Positions 1-13,661 of a stretch of DNA of 64,000 bases are shown piece after piece. The stretch lies in contig CAVZKX010000001.1 of assembly GCA_963775975.1 (NCBI GenBank), forward strand, positions 806,001 to 870,000, in the 5' to 3' direction. A program made the position numbers and the translations under genes. This DNA comes from JANXQG01 sp963775975 (GTDB taxonomy: Bacteria > Planctomycetota > Planctomycetia > Pirellulales > Thermoguttaceae). The first letter of the stretch is position 1; each line of letters begins with the position of its first letter. The notes below the pieces were generated by a model. The model made no database searches. It was not told the origin of the DNA and was given only the letters and a program-made list of their open reading frames with translations.

Positions 1-1351
1 CCCGCGCACCGTGTCGCCGGAGGCGAACACGCCGGGCACGCTCGTCATCCAGTTATCGACGGTCACGTTGCCGCGGCTGTCGATCTTCACGCCCAGTTCG
101 TCCACAATGCCGGCGCGGACGACGTGCAGGAAGCCCATCGCGATCAGCACCAGATCGGCCGGCAGGATGAACTCCGTGCCCGGAATCTCCTTCATCTCCC
201 AGCCCTTGGCGCCGGGCAGCCAGTTGACCTCGATACCATAGAGCTCGCGGACTTGGCCATCGTCGCCGCGGAGCTCCTTGGTCAATACGCTCCAACGCCG
301 CTCGCAGCCTTCTTCCTGCGAGGACGACGTTCCGCATGATCTTCGGCCAAATCGGCCAGGGCGTCTCGTCGTTGTTGCCGTCGGGCGGCTTGGGGAGGAT
401 TTCCAACTGGGTTACCGAGATCGCGCCCTGGCGGATCGAAGTGCCGACGCAGTCGCTGCCCGTGTCGCCGCCGCCGACCACGATGACGTGCTTGCCGTTC
501 GCGGTAATCACCGGGCCGCCGCTGACGGGTTGGACGTCGCCTGCGCCGCGGCGATTCTGCTGGGTGAGGAATTCCATTGCCAAGTGGACGCCGCGGAGAT
601 CCGAGCCCGGCACGCTCAACGGCCGGGCGTGCCCCGCGCCCATGCACAGGCACACGGCATCGAATTGGCTCCGCAGTTCGCCGGCTGTCATGTCGCGGCC
701 GATCTCGACGCCCGACTGGAAACGGACGCCTTCGCGCGACATCTGCTCCAAGCGGCGGTCGATGACTCGTTTTTCCAATTTGAAATCGGGGATGCCGTAG
801 CGCAGCAAGCCGCCGATGCGGTCGTCCTTTTCAAAGACCACCGTTTCGTGCCCGCAGCGATTGATCTGCTGGGCCGCGGCCAAACCGGCCGGGCCGGAGC
901 CGATCACCGCCACGCGCTTGCCCGTTCGCGTGGGAGGCAGTATCGGCTCGACCCAGCCTTCTTTGAACGCCCGCTCCGCGATTTGCAACTCGATGTGTTT
1001 GATGTTCACTGCGCGGTCGTTGATCGCGAGCGTGCAGGCCGTTTCGCACGGGGCGGGGCAGACCCGGCCGGTCATTTCCGGAAAGTTGTTCGTGGAATGC
1101 AGATTGTCGGCAGCCGCCCGCCACTGCCCGCGGTAGACCAAGTCGTTGAACTCGGGAATGCGGTTCTTCACCGGGCAGCCCGCACCATGGCAAAAGGGAA
1201 TGCCGCAGTCCATGCAGCGGGCAGCCTGCTCGTTAAGCGTCTTGTCGATCAGCAATTGATCGACTTCGTACCAGTCCTTGATCCGCTCCGAGATCGGACG
1301 GTGTGGGACTTCCAAGCGAGTAAATTGTTTAAAGCCGGTGGGGTTGGCCAT
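1..1351 (-). CDS. gltD: Glutamate synthase small subunit (partial, one frameshift)
   Basis: This is the NADPH-dependent GOGAT beta subunit. It passes electrons from NAD(P)H through FAD and Fe-S clusters to the large subunit encoded next to it. The start at 1351 (MANPTGFKQF) is chosen because family homology begins there. The N-terminal Fe-S cysteines are visible as CMDCGIPFCHGAGCP and CPAPCETAC. The FAD-binding GSGPAGLAAA motif and the NADPH-binding GGGDTGSDC motif follow. The reading frame changes near 330: removing one T from CGTTCCG (plus strand) restores the expected RTSSSQEEGCERRWSVL. The C-terminus runs off the window at FASGDTVRG. It lies downstream of gltB on the same strand, so the pair is probably co-transcribed. 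Confidence 0.93.
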
Positions 1352-1390
1352 TGAACTGACAGCCGCGGAGCGGCGGTAGATAATAGCCAA

Positions 1391-1546
1391 GGGCGTGAGC
1401 CCTTGGGATAATTGTCGTTACTAGTTATGAAGCCCCGGAGGGGCGACAGACCTTCTTTCGCCCCTTCGGGGCTATAAACTTTCGGCGATATCAATTCCAG
1501 GGGTTCGCACCCCTGGCTATTCACTTTCGCCCCTGCGGGGCTGCAT
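1391..1546. repeat. Intergenic palindromic repeats between gltB and gltD
   Basis: The gltB-gltD spacer is made of short GC-rich hairpins: CCAAGGGC/GCCCTTGG near 1390-1405, GCCCCGGAGGGGC near 1432-1445, CGCCCCTTCGGGGC near 1459-1472, CCAGGGG/CCCCTGG near 1497-1516 and GCCCCTGCGGGGC near 1529-1541. I see no ORF. The clustering suggests multiple insertions of small REP-like elements, and such hairpins could also affect mRNA processing between the two subunits. Confidence 0.6.
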
Positions 1547-6099
<4,553 letters not shown>

Positions 6100-6276
6100 G
6101 GAAAGACTCTTTAAACTCCTATGTTATCATTAGAACGCCTTATGTCAATGGGTTGGCAAAATTAGAAACGCTACTGTTCAGCGCGATTTTTTTGCACATT
6201 GGGCTGATCAATAACAAATATGGCAGGTTTTCATGTCAAAAAGCCACAGAAAATCGTTATTTCGAAGGGATATAAA

Positions 6277-6333
6277 AGCCCGACGCGCAAGCGAGGCTGT
6301 CGCCGTATCAAAGCCTCGCTTGCGCGTCGGGCT
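6277..6333 (-). terminator. 22-bp perfect hairpin, likely terminator of the kinase gene
   Basis: Arms 6277-6298 and 6312-6333 are exact reverse complements (core AGCCCGACGCGCAAGCGAGG) around a 13-nt loop. Read on the minus strand, downstream of the kinase stop at 6425, the stem is followed by TTTTATA, as in an intrinsic terminator. The same core, with one base changed, forms the hairpin at 11753-11812, so this is also a member of a dispersed repeat family. Confidence 0.75.
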
Positions 6334-6424
6334 CCGATGCCGCGAACCGGCCCCGACGACTTCTTACTTACGTGGGGGCGCCTAAAGATGCGTTCGGCGG
6401 TTCGGAACAAATCGGTTCCATAGC

Positions 6425-8246
6425 TCAATGACCGCCCAAAGCGGCTTGCGCCCGCTGTACCGCTTCGTCAGCCCAAGCCTTGCCCGCGTAGAGCTTGATG
6501 ACGGCGCGGCGGATCTTGGCCGCTCGCTGCGGCTCGCTCTTAGCCAGTTCGTCCGCGCTATCGAGGCTGTTCTTGACAGCGGTCAACATCTCCTTATGCT
6601 GCCGATCGCTTTGTTTGCGGAGCTCCTCGATCCGCCGCCGCGCCAATTGAATGCACCGCACGTCGGCCGCCGAGTTCTCATTGCGGGAATCGAATAGGTC
6701 GACCATCGCTTGATACTTCTCGAGTCCCAGATCGAACGTCAATTCGGGCGGCGTTCAAAGCGTCGATGTAGCACCTCTCCACCGGCGTCAACGCGTTCTT
6801 CAAATTCATCCCGCCGGCCTGCCGTCCCAAGTCTCGTTCCATCCGCCACGCTTCCAGTCGAGCGAGGTCCTCATTCAACTCCGCGCAGCGGGCATCGCCG
6901 GGAAATCGCGCCAGGAATTGGTTGATCTCTCCCTCGGCCTGCTGCACGCCGTCGGGCGATCCGTCCGCGGTCTGCTGCTCGATGCGATGATAGAGGGCAT
7001 TCGCCGAAAGCGGCTGCAACATGTACCAAACAATCAGGCCCGCGGCGAGAAGCCCGATAACCAAGGCCCACGTCTGCGGCGAAATCCAAAGCGTTTCGGG
7101 CCGCTCCGGATGCGACTGGTCGAGCTCGCCGGGACGCACCGCCACGAATCTACCGGGCGACGTAGCGGATGCCGGCACGGATTCGGCCGGAGGCGGATCG
7201 GTTGGCATTTCCGCAGCGATCGCCGCGCGCGGGGGTTCAGCCTCCGGCCGATCGGCTGGCGGCGCGGCAGGGTAATCGGCCTGGCTTGGCGGATCGATCG
7301 GCGTTGGAAAATGCGTCGCTTCCACAGTCACCGCCAAGGGGTTGACCGGCGGAAGTTCGCTTCCTGTCGGCATGCCCACCGGGGCCGGATCGACTCTTAC
7401 GTGATCGTTCGCGGCGGGCGGCGCCAGGCTCAGCGATTCCAGCATCGATTCCAAGCGCCGCTGGACAACCGTGGCGGTAGCGAAGCGCCGCTCGGGGTCT
7501 TTTTCCAGCAGGCGGTGGATGATTTGCTCGAACTCCACGGGTACGTCGGCCGCCACGCTCCGCAGCGGCGCCGGTTTTTCCAATCGCTGTTTTTCGAGCA
7601 TCTCGAAGAACGACTTCGCATCATAAAGCGGTCGCCGGGCGAGGAGCACATAGAGCACCGCGCCCAAGCTGTAAAGATCGGACCGCTGATCGACCGCGCG
7701 GCCTTCGGCTTGTTCGGCAGCCATGAATTCGGCCGTCCCAATGACATTTCCCGCCCCCGTGACGCGCGACTTCCAAAATAGCCGCGCAATGCCAAAATCG
7801 GAGAGCTTCAGCGTTCCCTCCTCCGTCAGCAAGAGGTTGCCCGGCTTGATGTCGCGATGGATCACGCCGCGGTCGTGGGCGTGCCGCAGCGCCAAAGTCA
7901 TCTCGATGCCGAAGCGTGCGACCTCGCGCCAGTCGAACGCCCGGCCGCGGGCAAGCTGGGCCTCCAGGCTGCTGCCGGAAACGTATTCCATCGCATAGTA
8001 GATCTGGTCGTCCTGCTCGCCGTAGCCGAAGATCTGCACGATGTTCGGATGATGGAGCTTGCGGAGCGTTTCGATTTCGGCCCTGAAGCGTTCGCGAAAA
8101 TCGGAATGGAACGCCATGTCGCCGGCAAGCAGCTTAACGGCAGCCGTTTCGCCGGTCGCGTCATCCACGCCAAGGAAAACCATGCCCATGCCGCCGCGGC
8201 CCAGTTTGCTGACAATGCGGTAGGGTCCGAGGCGTTCGGGCGTCAT
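6425..8246 (-). CDS. Membrane-anchored Hanks-type Ser/Thr protein kinase (one frameshift)
   Basis: The N-terminal kinase domain (residues about 1-270) shows the glycine loop GRGGMGMVFLG, the catalytic Lys in AAVKLLAG, HRDIKPGNLLL (catalytic Asp) and DFGIARLF (Mg binding). The subdomain VIII APE motif reads AAE (GTAEFMAAEQ), an unusual Pro-to-Ala change. A Pro/Ala-rich linker leads to one transmembrane segment (TWALVIGLLAAGLIVWYML, about residue 405), followed by a roughly 190-residue extracytoplasmic region predicted helical. The frame changes near 6740, after DALNAAR. The continuation (FDLGLEKYQAMVDLF to AALGGH) ends at 6425. No PASTA domain is seen. The substrate cannot be told from context. 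Confidence 0.88.
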
Positions 8247-8404
8247 GGAGCAGATCCTTACCTACATCGTAACGCCGCGACGTAATTTCCGCCAGTTGCG
8301 CTAGGTCCGCTCGCCTTTTAGGCATAATGAAGCGGGGATAAGGTGTAACATGTTTCGATGCGGCGATTTGCAGTGTCTCCAACCGCAAGCGGTTCAACTC
8401 CAAA

Positions 8405-8620
8405 GCCCAGGGCCTGCGCATCACGCCCTGGGTATGCATCGCAATTCAAATCTGCATCGCAACGCGGTGCCACACGACTTGTGGCACCGCGTTGCGGTGC
8501 GGGAAAGGACCCGTTGGTTCGTAATCCCAGGGTGCGCTGGTGCGACCCTGGGCTGCGGAGTGACACGCCTTCGGCGTGAATACATTGCGATCATGCCGTT
8601 TCAGGACCCAGGATTGTTTC
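8405..8620. repeat. Cluster of intergenic palindromes upstream of the kinase
   Basis: Between the kinase start (8246) and truB there is no convincing gene. This part holds several palindromes: CCCAGGG...CCCTGGG (about 8406-8431), a perfect 15-bp inverted repeat GCAACGCGGTGCCAC with a 7-nt loop (8459-8473 / 8481-8495), CCCAGGGT...ACCCTGGG (about 8527-8553), and CACGCCTTCGGCGTG (about 8563-8577). They look like stacked REP-type repeats. Confidence 0.6.
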
Positions 8621-8815
8621 CCGACCCGCGGTTTTCGCCGTCTTTCATCGCTTCGCCGCCGCGAATCCCCAAGCCATTACTGTATAAGCACTTACGTCGC
8701 CGCTGCGGCGCGTGACGCCGAAAGGCGGGCCAGTGGCGCGAACATAATTCGTCGCCGCAAGTCCCTGCCGCGCAAGGCTTTATCGCACTTTTGTATCACG
8801 AATTTCTTCCAAGTG

Positions 8816-8844
8816 TTGACAACAGTTCTAAACTGTGGTATAGT
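8816..8844 (+). promoter_or_regulatory. Consensus sigma-70 promoter with palindromic operator in the spacer
   Basis: TTGACA (8816-8821), a 17-nt spacer and TATAGT (8839-8844) match the bacterial housekeeping promoter almost perfectly. The spacer is nearly filled by a perfect inverted repeat, ACAGTT-CTA-AACTGT (8822-8836), which is the classic position for a repressor operator. No clear gene follows directly: the next plus-strand gene, truB, starts about 670 bp downstream after three tandem arrays. The repressor is unknown. Confidence 0.6.
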
Positions 8845-8890
8845 GTGGGACGAAAGGATGAAGGCGGAAGGATGAAGGATGAAAAGGAAA

Positions 8891-8953
8891 TATTCAATAT
8901 TCAATATTCAATATTCAATATTCAATATTCAAGGCTCAAGGCTCAATGTTCAA
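8891..8953. repeat. 7-nt tandem array (TATTCAA)n
   Basis: Six perfect copies of TATTCAA run from 8891 to 8932. The same 7-nt register continues with GGCTCAA, GGCTCAA and TGTTCAA to 8953. It is A/T-rich against a GC-rich background and starts about 47 bp downstream of the promoter -10 box. Such simple repeats can change copy number by slippage; whether this one matters for expression cannot be seen here. Confidence 0.85.
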
Positions 8954-9013
8954 AATCCCCAAATCCCCAACCCCCAAACATCAGTCGTTGATAACACAAG
9001 GTAACACGTGATC

Positions 9014-9083
9014 CTATGCGTTTCTATGACGTTTCTATGCGCTTTCTATGTGGTTTCTATGACCTTTCTATGTGGTTTCTATA
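9014..9083. repeat. 11-nt tandem array, consensus CTATGNNNTTT
   Basis: CTAT(G/A) begins at 9014, 9024, 9035, 9046, 9057, 9068 and 9079, so after the first 10-nt step the period is exactly 11 nt. Units differ mainly in the three bases after CTATG (CGN, ACG, CGC, TGG, ACC, TGG). The array is translated through by short ORFs, but an 11-nt period is not a multiple of three, so protein coding does not explain it. Confidence 0.75.
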
Positions 9084-9252
9084 TAGATTTCCGACCGAAC
9101 GATTCGTTAACACACGCCGTTTTCCGCGGGAATATGGCAAAACTCGCGATGCAAATGGCCCCCAAAATAAAATTCGCGTTGCTGGAGCCTTCTGCTCGCA
9201 GGTTCGCAGGCTCGCGAATGGAACTGGTTACAAGCTAGCCAAAGGAGGTGTT

Positions 9253-9340
9253 TCTGACTGAGGTCTGATCGCGGTCTGACTGGGTTTTGAACGACCCCTG
9301 ATCGTGTCCTGATCCACGGCTGATCGAGGTCTGAGTTGTA
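9253..9340. repeat. 11-nt degenerate tandem array, consensus YCTGATCGNGG
   Basis: Eight consecutive 11-nt units can be laid out without gaps, for example TCTGACTGAGG, TCTGATCGCGG, CCTGATCGTGT and GCTGATCGAGG. A sequence identical to a perfect Shine-Dalgarno (AAAGGAGGTG, 9241-9250) lies just before it, but no sensible start codon follows. This is a second array with the same 11-nt period as the one 170 bp upstream, though with a different sequence. Confidence 0.65.
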
Positions 9341-9416
9341 AGTCCCCTAGAAAACAAGCGAATTCCGCGATTTCCAAGCCCGAAGAGAAAACTGGACTGG
9401 TACTGAAGGAAAAGCG

Positions 9417-9450
9417 CCCTCACCCCGGCCCTCTCCCGGAGGGAGAGGGG
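9417..9450. repeat. CCCTCTCCC-type palindromic intergenic repeat, copy 1
   Basis: The core CCCTCTCCCGGAGGGAGAGGG is a palindrome preceded by CCCTCACCCCGG. The same element appears at 23169-23202, 62444-62480, 63296-63328 and 63361-63399, with a partial copy near 45772-45800. It always lies between genes. Confidence 0.8.
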
Positions 9451-9513
9451 ACTGGCGCGAACGTGCCATCGTATATCATCCATCGGAACCGACAGGTAGA
9501 ATCTACGCCAGCT

Positions 9514-10387
9514 ATGTCAACTGTTTCCGGCCTTTTGAACATCAATAAACCGGGCGGCATGACTTCGCGCGATGCGGTCGATCTTGTCCAGCGTCTTGCT
9601 CGGCCTGCCAAGGTCGGTCACGCCGGAACGCTCGACCCGCTCGCGACGGGCGTGCTCGTCTTATGCGTGGGTGCGGCCACGCGGCTGATCGAGTATGTGC
9701 AGCGGATGCCGAAGCGCTATACGGGTACGTTTCTCCTCGGACGCCACAGCCCGACCGAGGATTGCGACGGCGAAGTCACGATGCTCGTTGATCCGCCAAT
9801 ACCGACGCTCGGCCAGGTTGAGGCCGCGGTGAAACAATTCGTCGGCCGGTTGATGCAACGGCCGCCGGCCTATTCCGCGCTCAAGGTTGCCGGCCGCCGG
9901 GCGTACGACCTCGCTCGCCGCGGAGAAGATGTCCAGTTGCAGCCGCGGCCAATCGAAGTCCACTCGCTTGCTGTTGCTGCGCTACGAGTATCCTGAATTG
10001 GTGCTCGACATCGAGTGCGGCGGCGGCACCTATGTTCGCTCGTTAGGGCGCGACCTCGCTGAAGCCGTGGGCACCGCCGCGATCATGTCGGCGTTGGTCC
10101 GGACGGCGATCGGGCCGTGGACGGTTGCCGAAGCAATTGACCCGCGCAGCCTGACTGCCGCGGATTGGGACGCCCAGATCGAACCGCTCGTCAAAGCCGT
10201 CGTCGGATTGCCGAAGCGCGAACTCTCGCCGGCGGAGGTCTCGCGGGTGCGACAAGGGCTAACAATCCCCGACGGCGGAGCAGAATCGGACTCCGAAGTC
10301 GCCGCCGTCGATTGCCGCGGCCGACTCGTATCCCTTTTGGTTCGCCGAGGCCCGTCCGAATGGGGGCCGAGCAAGAATTTCGCCTGA
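9514..10387 (+). CDS. truB: tRNA pseudouridine(55) synthase (one frameshift)
   Basis: This isomerises U55 in the T-loop of tRNAs. The start at 9514 (MSTVSGLLNINKPGG) fits the family N-terminus. The catalytic Asp is in GHAGTLDPLATGVL, followed by AYSALKVAGRRAYDLAR. The frame changes near 9976: removing one G after GCTGTT gives HSLAVLRYEYPELVLD and then CGGGTYVRSLGRDL, a standard TruB segment. The remaining C-terminal part is PUA-like and short. The usual partners infB/rbfA/rpsO are not adjacent. Because truB is normally intact and conserved, the frameshift is most likely a sequence error. Confidence 0.9.
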
Positions 10388-10473
10388 TTTTTCGGGCGTT
10401 TGGCTTATCCCTGTTCCCGATTTGGCTCCCCTCGGACTACAATAGGCGTTTCAATAAAACCGATGAGAACGGA

Positions 10474-11736
10474 ATGCAAGCAACGGAAGTGGTCATCACG
10501 GGCATTGGCGTGGTCAGCCCGATCGGTATTGGCAGGGAAGCGTTTTGGGACAACCTTTTGGCTGGCTGTTGCGGGCTCGGACCTGTTTCGGCCGATGTTG
10601 CGGCGGGCATGCCGCCGCAGCTTTTCGGGCACGTTCGCGACTTTGAGGCGAAAGCTTACGTGACTAATCGCAAGAGCATCAAGGTGATGTCCCGCGACGC
10701 GCAGCTCGGCGTCGCCGCTAGCGTGCTGGCCTGCCGCGATGCGGGCGTGGCGAACGGAAGCATCGATCCCGAACGAATGGGCGTCGTGCTGGGCGCCGAT
10801 CAGATATGCGCGCCGCTTGCGGAAAGCCAGGAAGCGTATCTGGCTTGCCGCGTCGACGGCCAATTCGATTTCGGCCGCTGGGTCAGCCACGGCATGGCCG
10901 CCAGTTATCCACTGGGCATGCTCCGCGTGCTGCCGAACATGATCGCATCGCACATTTCGATCGCACACGACGTGCGCGGGCCGAACAACACGATCCACGA
11001 AGGCGAGATCTCCGGGCTGCTGGCCGTGATCGAGTCGGCGAGCGTGATCCAGCGCGGAATGGCCGATGTGATGCTGGCCGGCGGCGCTAGTTCGCAGATG
11101 CACCCGCTGGAGTTTGTCCGTCGATTCGCGATGGGCGGCCTGACGCGGCGGCACGAGGACCCATCCCGCGCGGTGCGCCCGTTCGATGCTGGCCGCGATG
11201 GCCACGTTTGGAGCGAAGGAGCCGCCGTGGTGCTCTTGGAGAGTCGTAGCCACGCCGAAAAACGCGGCGCGCGAATCCATGCCCGGCTCAAGGGTTGGGG
11301 CGCGACGTTCGAACCGGTCGACTCCAATCGCAATCTGAGCGGAAGCGGGCTCGGTCGGGCGATTGACGGGGCTATGAAGCACGCCGCGGCGCGGGTGGGC
11401 AACTTAGGCCACATCAACGCGCACGGGCTGAGCACCGTCCGCGACGATGTCGTAGAGGCGGGCGTCCTGGGGAGCTTGCTGCCTGAAACGCCGGTCACCG
11501 CGCTGAAAGGACAATTGGGCAGCGCCGGCGCGGCGGGCGCGGCGATCGAACTGGCCGTGTCGGTTCTCGCCGCCGGGTCCGGCTGCGTGCCCGCCATGCC
11601 GAACTATGAAACTCCCGACGCAGCTTGCCCGATCCGAGCCGTACGTGGCGAGCCGCTGAAGGCCGATCCGGCCGACGCGCTATGCATCACTTGGATGCCG
11701 TTCGGGCAGGCGGCGGCGGTCGTAGTCGGCCCGTAG
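10474..11736 (+). CDS. Beta-ketoacyl synthase homologue lacking the active-site Cys
   Basis: A 420-residue thiolase-fold protein of the KAS II/FabF type (ITGIGVVSPIGIG at the N-terminus). The nucleophile elbow, normally TACxSG, reads TIHEGEISG (about residues 172-180), which places Glu where the catalytic Cys should be. The first catalytic His is kept (INAHGLST, about 314), but the second, normally in GHxxGAAG, is Ser (KGQLGSAGAAG, about 343-353). It therefore resembles chain-length-factor-type non-condensing ketosynthases, and decarboxylation or a structural role is possible. No partner KS, ACP or acyltransferase lies beside it. It starts 87 bp after truB. Confidence 0.82.
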   Translation: MQATEVVITGIGVVSPIGIGREAFWDNLLAGCCGLGPVSADVAAGMPPQLFGHVRDFEAKAYVTNRKSIKVMSRDAQLGVAASVLACRDAGVANGSIDPERMGVVLGADQICAPLAESQEAYLACRVDGQFDFGRWVSHGMAASYPLGMLRVLPNMIASHISIAHDVRGPNNTIHEGEISGLLAVIESASVIQRGMADVMLAGGASSQMHPLEFVRRFAMGGLTRRHEDPSRAVRPFDAGRDGHVWSEGAAVVLLESRSHAEKRGARIHARLKGWGATFEPVDSNRNLSGSGLGRAIDGAMKHAAARVGNLGHINAHGLSTVRDDVVEAGVLGSLLPETPVTALKGQLGSAGAAGAAIELAVSVLAAGSGCVPAMPNYETPDAACPIRAVRGEPLKADPADALCITWMPFGQAAAVVVGP

Positions 11737-11752
11737 GTTCCTCGAACTATCA

Positions 11753-11812
11753 AAGCCCGAAGCGCAAGCGAGCGGGTGGCGAACTGCCCCCTCTCGCTTG
11801 CGCTTCGGGCTT
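11753..11812. terminator. 20-bp perfect hairpin between convergent genes
   Basis: Arms 11753-11772 and 11793-11812 (AAGCCCGAAGCGCAAGCGAG and its complement) are exact. The hairpin lies between the ketosynthase stop (11736) and the end of the convergent membrane-protein gene (11842), so it could terminate both. It shares its core with 6277-6333. Confidence 0.7.
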
Positions 11813-11841
11813 CAATCCCGTTCCATTCCGGCAGAATGGAC

Positions 11842-12636
11842 CTACTTTTGCGCGGCATCGGCCGGAGCTTCCGGCGGCGGGGGAATGAACGCCGGCGCCG
11901 GCTTTCCCGCCGCCACGCGCGATTTGTTGAATTGCCACTTCATCCTCGACAGTTCCATGCCCTCGACCCACGCGCCGCCGATCAGCACGGCCGCGCTCAC
12001 GGCCAGCAGCACGGTATATAGCGCGGAAAGTGCCGGCTTCATCCAACGACCTTTCGACCGCCAGAGCGCGTAAGGCACCAGCAGCAGCAGCATCGGAAAG
12101 CAGATGTTCACAATGAGCGACACCATGTCCGCGGAACTCGGAGATTTCGGATCGGCAATCCATATAATTGCCACAAAAGGCGCGATCAGGCCGATCGCGC
12201 CCAGCAGCCCAACCGCGACCCATTCCAGCGTGCGGACCGAGGCGGGCAATTCCCGCTTGGGCTTGGGCGCCGGCTTTTCCTCGACTCCCACTTCGCCTTC
12301 CGCCGCTTCGGCGGGCACGGCTTCCGCGACCATCTCGTCGTTCGTATGGTGCGCCGCTTCGTCGCCGCCAATGAAGTGTTCGAGATCCGCGTGTTCGGGC
12401 GATGCGATCTCGGCCGACGAGTCCGCGCCGGCTTCTGCTTCAAAGTGTTCGGTCGGAAAGGTGAAATCGGCAGGCTCGGTGAAGTCCAAGTCCTCGGCCG
12501 GGCCGGTAAACTGGAAATCCTCGCTTGAAGTGTGTATGCCCAGTTCGTCCAGCGGATGCGGTTCGTGGGCCGTGTGTTCGAGCTCATCCTCGTGCGGATT
12601 ATCGGGATGCGGTGTTTTGTCCTTGGGATCGCTCAA
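11842..12636 (-). CDS. Hypothetical membrane protein with acidic N-terminal tail
   Basis: 264 residues. The first ~130 are very acidic and His/Glu/Pro-rich (for example HEDELEHTAHEPHPLDELG) and look disordered. Three hydrophobic helices follow at about 140-160 (VAVGLLGAIGLIAPFVAIIWI), 172-190 (MVSLIVNICFPMLLLLVPYAL) and 203-225. A Pro/Ala-rich end completes it (FIPPPPEAPADAAQ). I do not recognise a family. The stop codon TAG is part of a repeat (TAGGTCC...TGCCGGAA) that also follows the gene at 39367. Confidence 0.7.
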   Translation of the reverse strand: MSDPKDKTPHPDNPHEDELEHTAHEPHPLDELGIHTSSEDFQFTGPAEDLDFTEPADFTFPTEHFEAEAGADSSAEIASPEHADLEHFIGGDEAAHHTNDEMVAEAVPAEAAEGEVGVEEKPAPKPKRELPASVRTLEWVAVGLLGAIGLIAPFVAIIWIADPKSPSSADMVSLIVNICFPMLLLLVPYALWRSKGRWMKPALSALYTVLLAVSAAVLIGGAWVEGMELSRMKWQFNKSRVAAGKPAPAFIPPPPEAPADAAQK

Positions 12637-12796
12637 GGTTTGTCTCCGTGCTGCCTAAGTTTCAATGTTCATTATAGTTGACGGCAATCCGGCCCGCCAT
12701 TGATTTCCTGAGAAGTGTGCGGCCGGCCCTACCTAGACGAAGTTACCGCCACTTTGCCATCCACCCGAAAGCAGGACCCAGGCGATGGTCGCGTAT

Positions 12797-13555
12797 TCAA
12801 AGAAAACCCAGAACGAGTCTTGCAAACTCCTCCGGCGCATCGGCGTGGACCCAATGGCCGGCCGCCGGGATGGTCTCGATCACGGCTGCCGGATGTTGCT
12901 GCCGGATCTCCACTTCGTCCGTCAAACTGATGTAATCCGACATGCCACCGCGAAGGAACATAGTCGGCCCGTTGAATGGATTTCCTTCGCCCACCGCCGC
13001 ACAGAGACGAGGATAATTGGCCGCGATCGCTGGCAGGTTCATCTTCCAGAAGAATGCCCCGCGATCGTCGCGACCCGCGCTCTTCAAGAGGAACCGTCGC
13101 AGGTCGAGCGAAGGAATCTCCGTCGCGAGCGCGTCCTCGATTTGCTGTCGCGAATTGAAACTCGCCAGATCCAGCGCCAGAAGGGTGTCGAGAATGTTAT
13201 CGTGTGCCCGCGAATAGGCTCGCGGCGCGATGTCCACCACGACAAGCTTCTTCAATCGCTGCGGAAAGTCGAGCGCAAACTGCATCGCTACCTTGCCGCC
13301 CATCGAGTGCCCGATCACAGAGGCTCTCGTAAAGCGGCACGCGGCAAAAAGTTCATCCACGTCGGCCGCCATGAGCGGATAATCCATTGTCGCATCGTGC
13401 GGGGACTGGCCGTGGTTCCGCAAGTCGGCGGCGACAACATGAAACTTCTCCGCCAGCTTAGGCGCGACGCTGAACCAGTTGTCCGCCGAGCCAAACAGTC
13501 CATGCAAGAGCACGAGCGGTTCGCCTTGGCCGAGTTGTTTGACGTGGAGATGCAT
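12797..13555 (-). CDS. Alpha/beta-fold hydrolase (YbfF-type esterase)
   Basis: About 252 residues from the Met at 13555. The oxyanion loop HGLFGSADNW, the nucleophile elbow GHSMGG (Ser), the acid residue region near SDYISL and the C-terminal catalytic His in AGHWVHAD are all present. Length and motifs fit the small acyl-ester hydrolase group that includes YbfF. The substrate is unknown. It is transcribed divergently from the metal-ATPase operon, sharing a ~106-bp intergenic region. Confidence 0.85.
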   Translation of the reverse strand: MHLHVKQLGQGEPLVLLHGLFGSADNWFSVAPKLAEKFHVVAADLRNHGQSPHDATMDYPLMAADVDELFAACRFTRASVIGHSMGGKVAMQFALDFPQRLKKLVVVDIAPRAYSRAHDNILDTLLALDLASFNSRQQIEDALATEIPSLDLRRFLLKSAGRDDRGAFFWKMNLPAIAANYPRLCAAVGEGNPFNGPTMFLRGGMSDYISLTDEVEIRQQHPAAVIETIPAAGHWVHADAPEEFARLVLGFL

Positions 13556-13661
13556 AGAAGACCGAACTCGGGAAATCCAACGAATAATAGCCCATTCACG
13601 GGATGCATTCCAGACCCTCAATTTGCGAAGTCGCTTGCAAGCTGAAGCTGGCCGATTTACG

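Noticed and set aside
9241..9260. Perfect Shine-Dalgarno AAAGGAGGTG
   Set aside because: No start codon leads to more than a few codons. It may be chance or part of the repeat region.
9014..9340. Iterons or a replication origin
   Set aside because: No DnaA boxes, no dnaA/dnaN or repA nearby, and the two 11-nt arrays have unrelated consensus sequences.
9014..9340. CRISPR array
   Set aside because: Units are 11 nt and contiguous, without spacers, and no cas genes are in the window.
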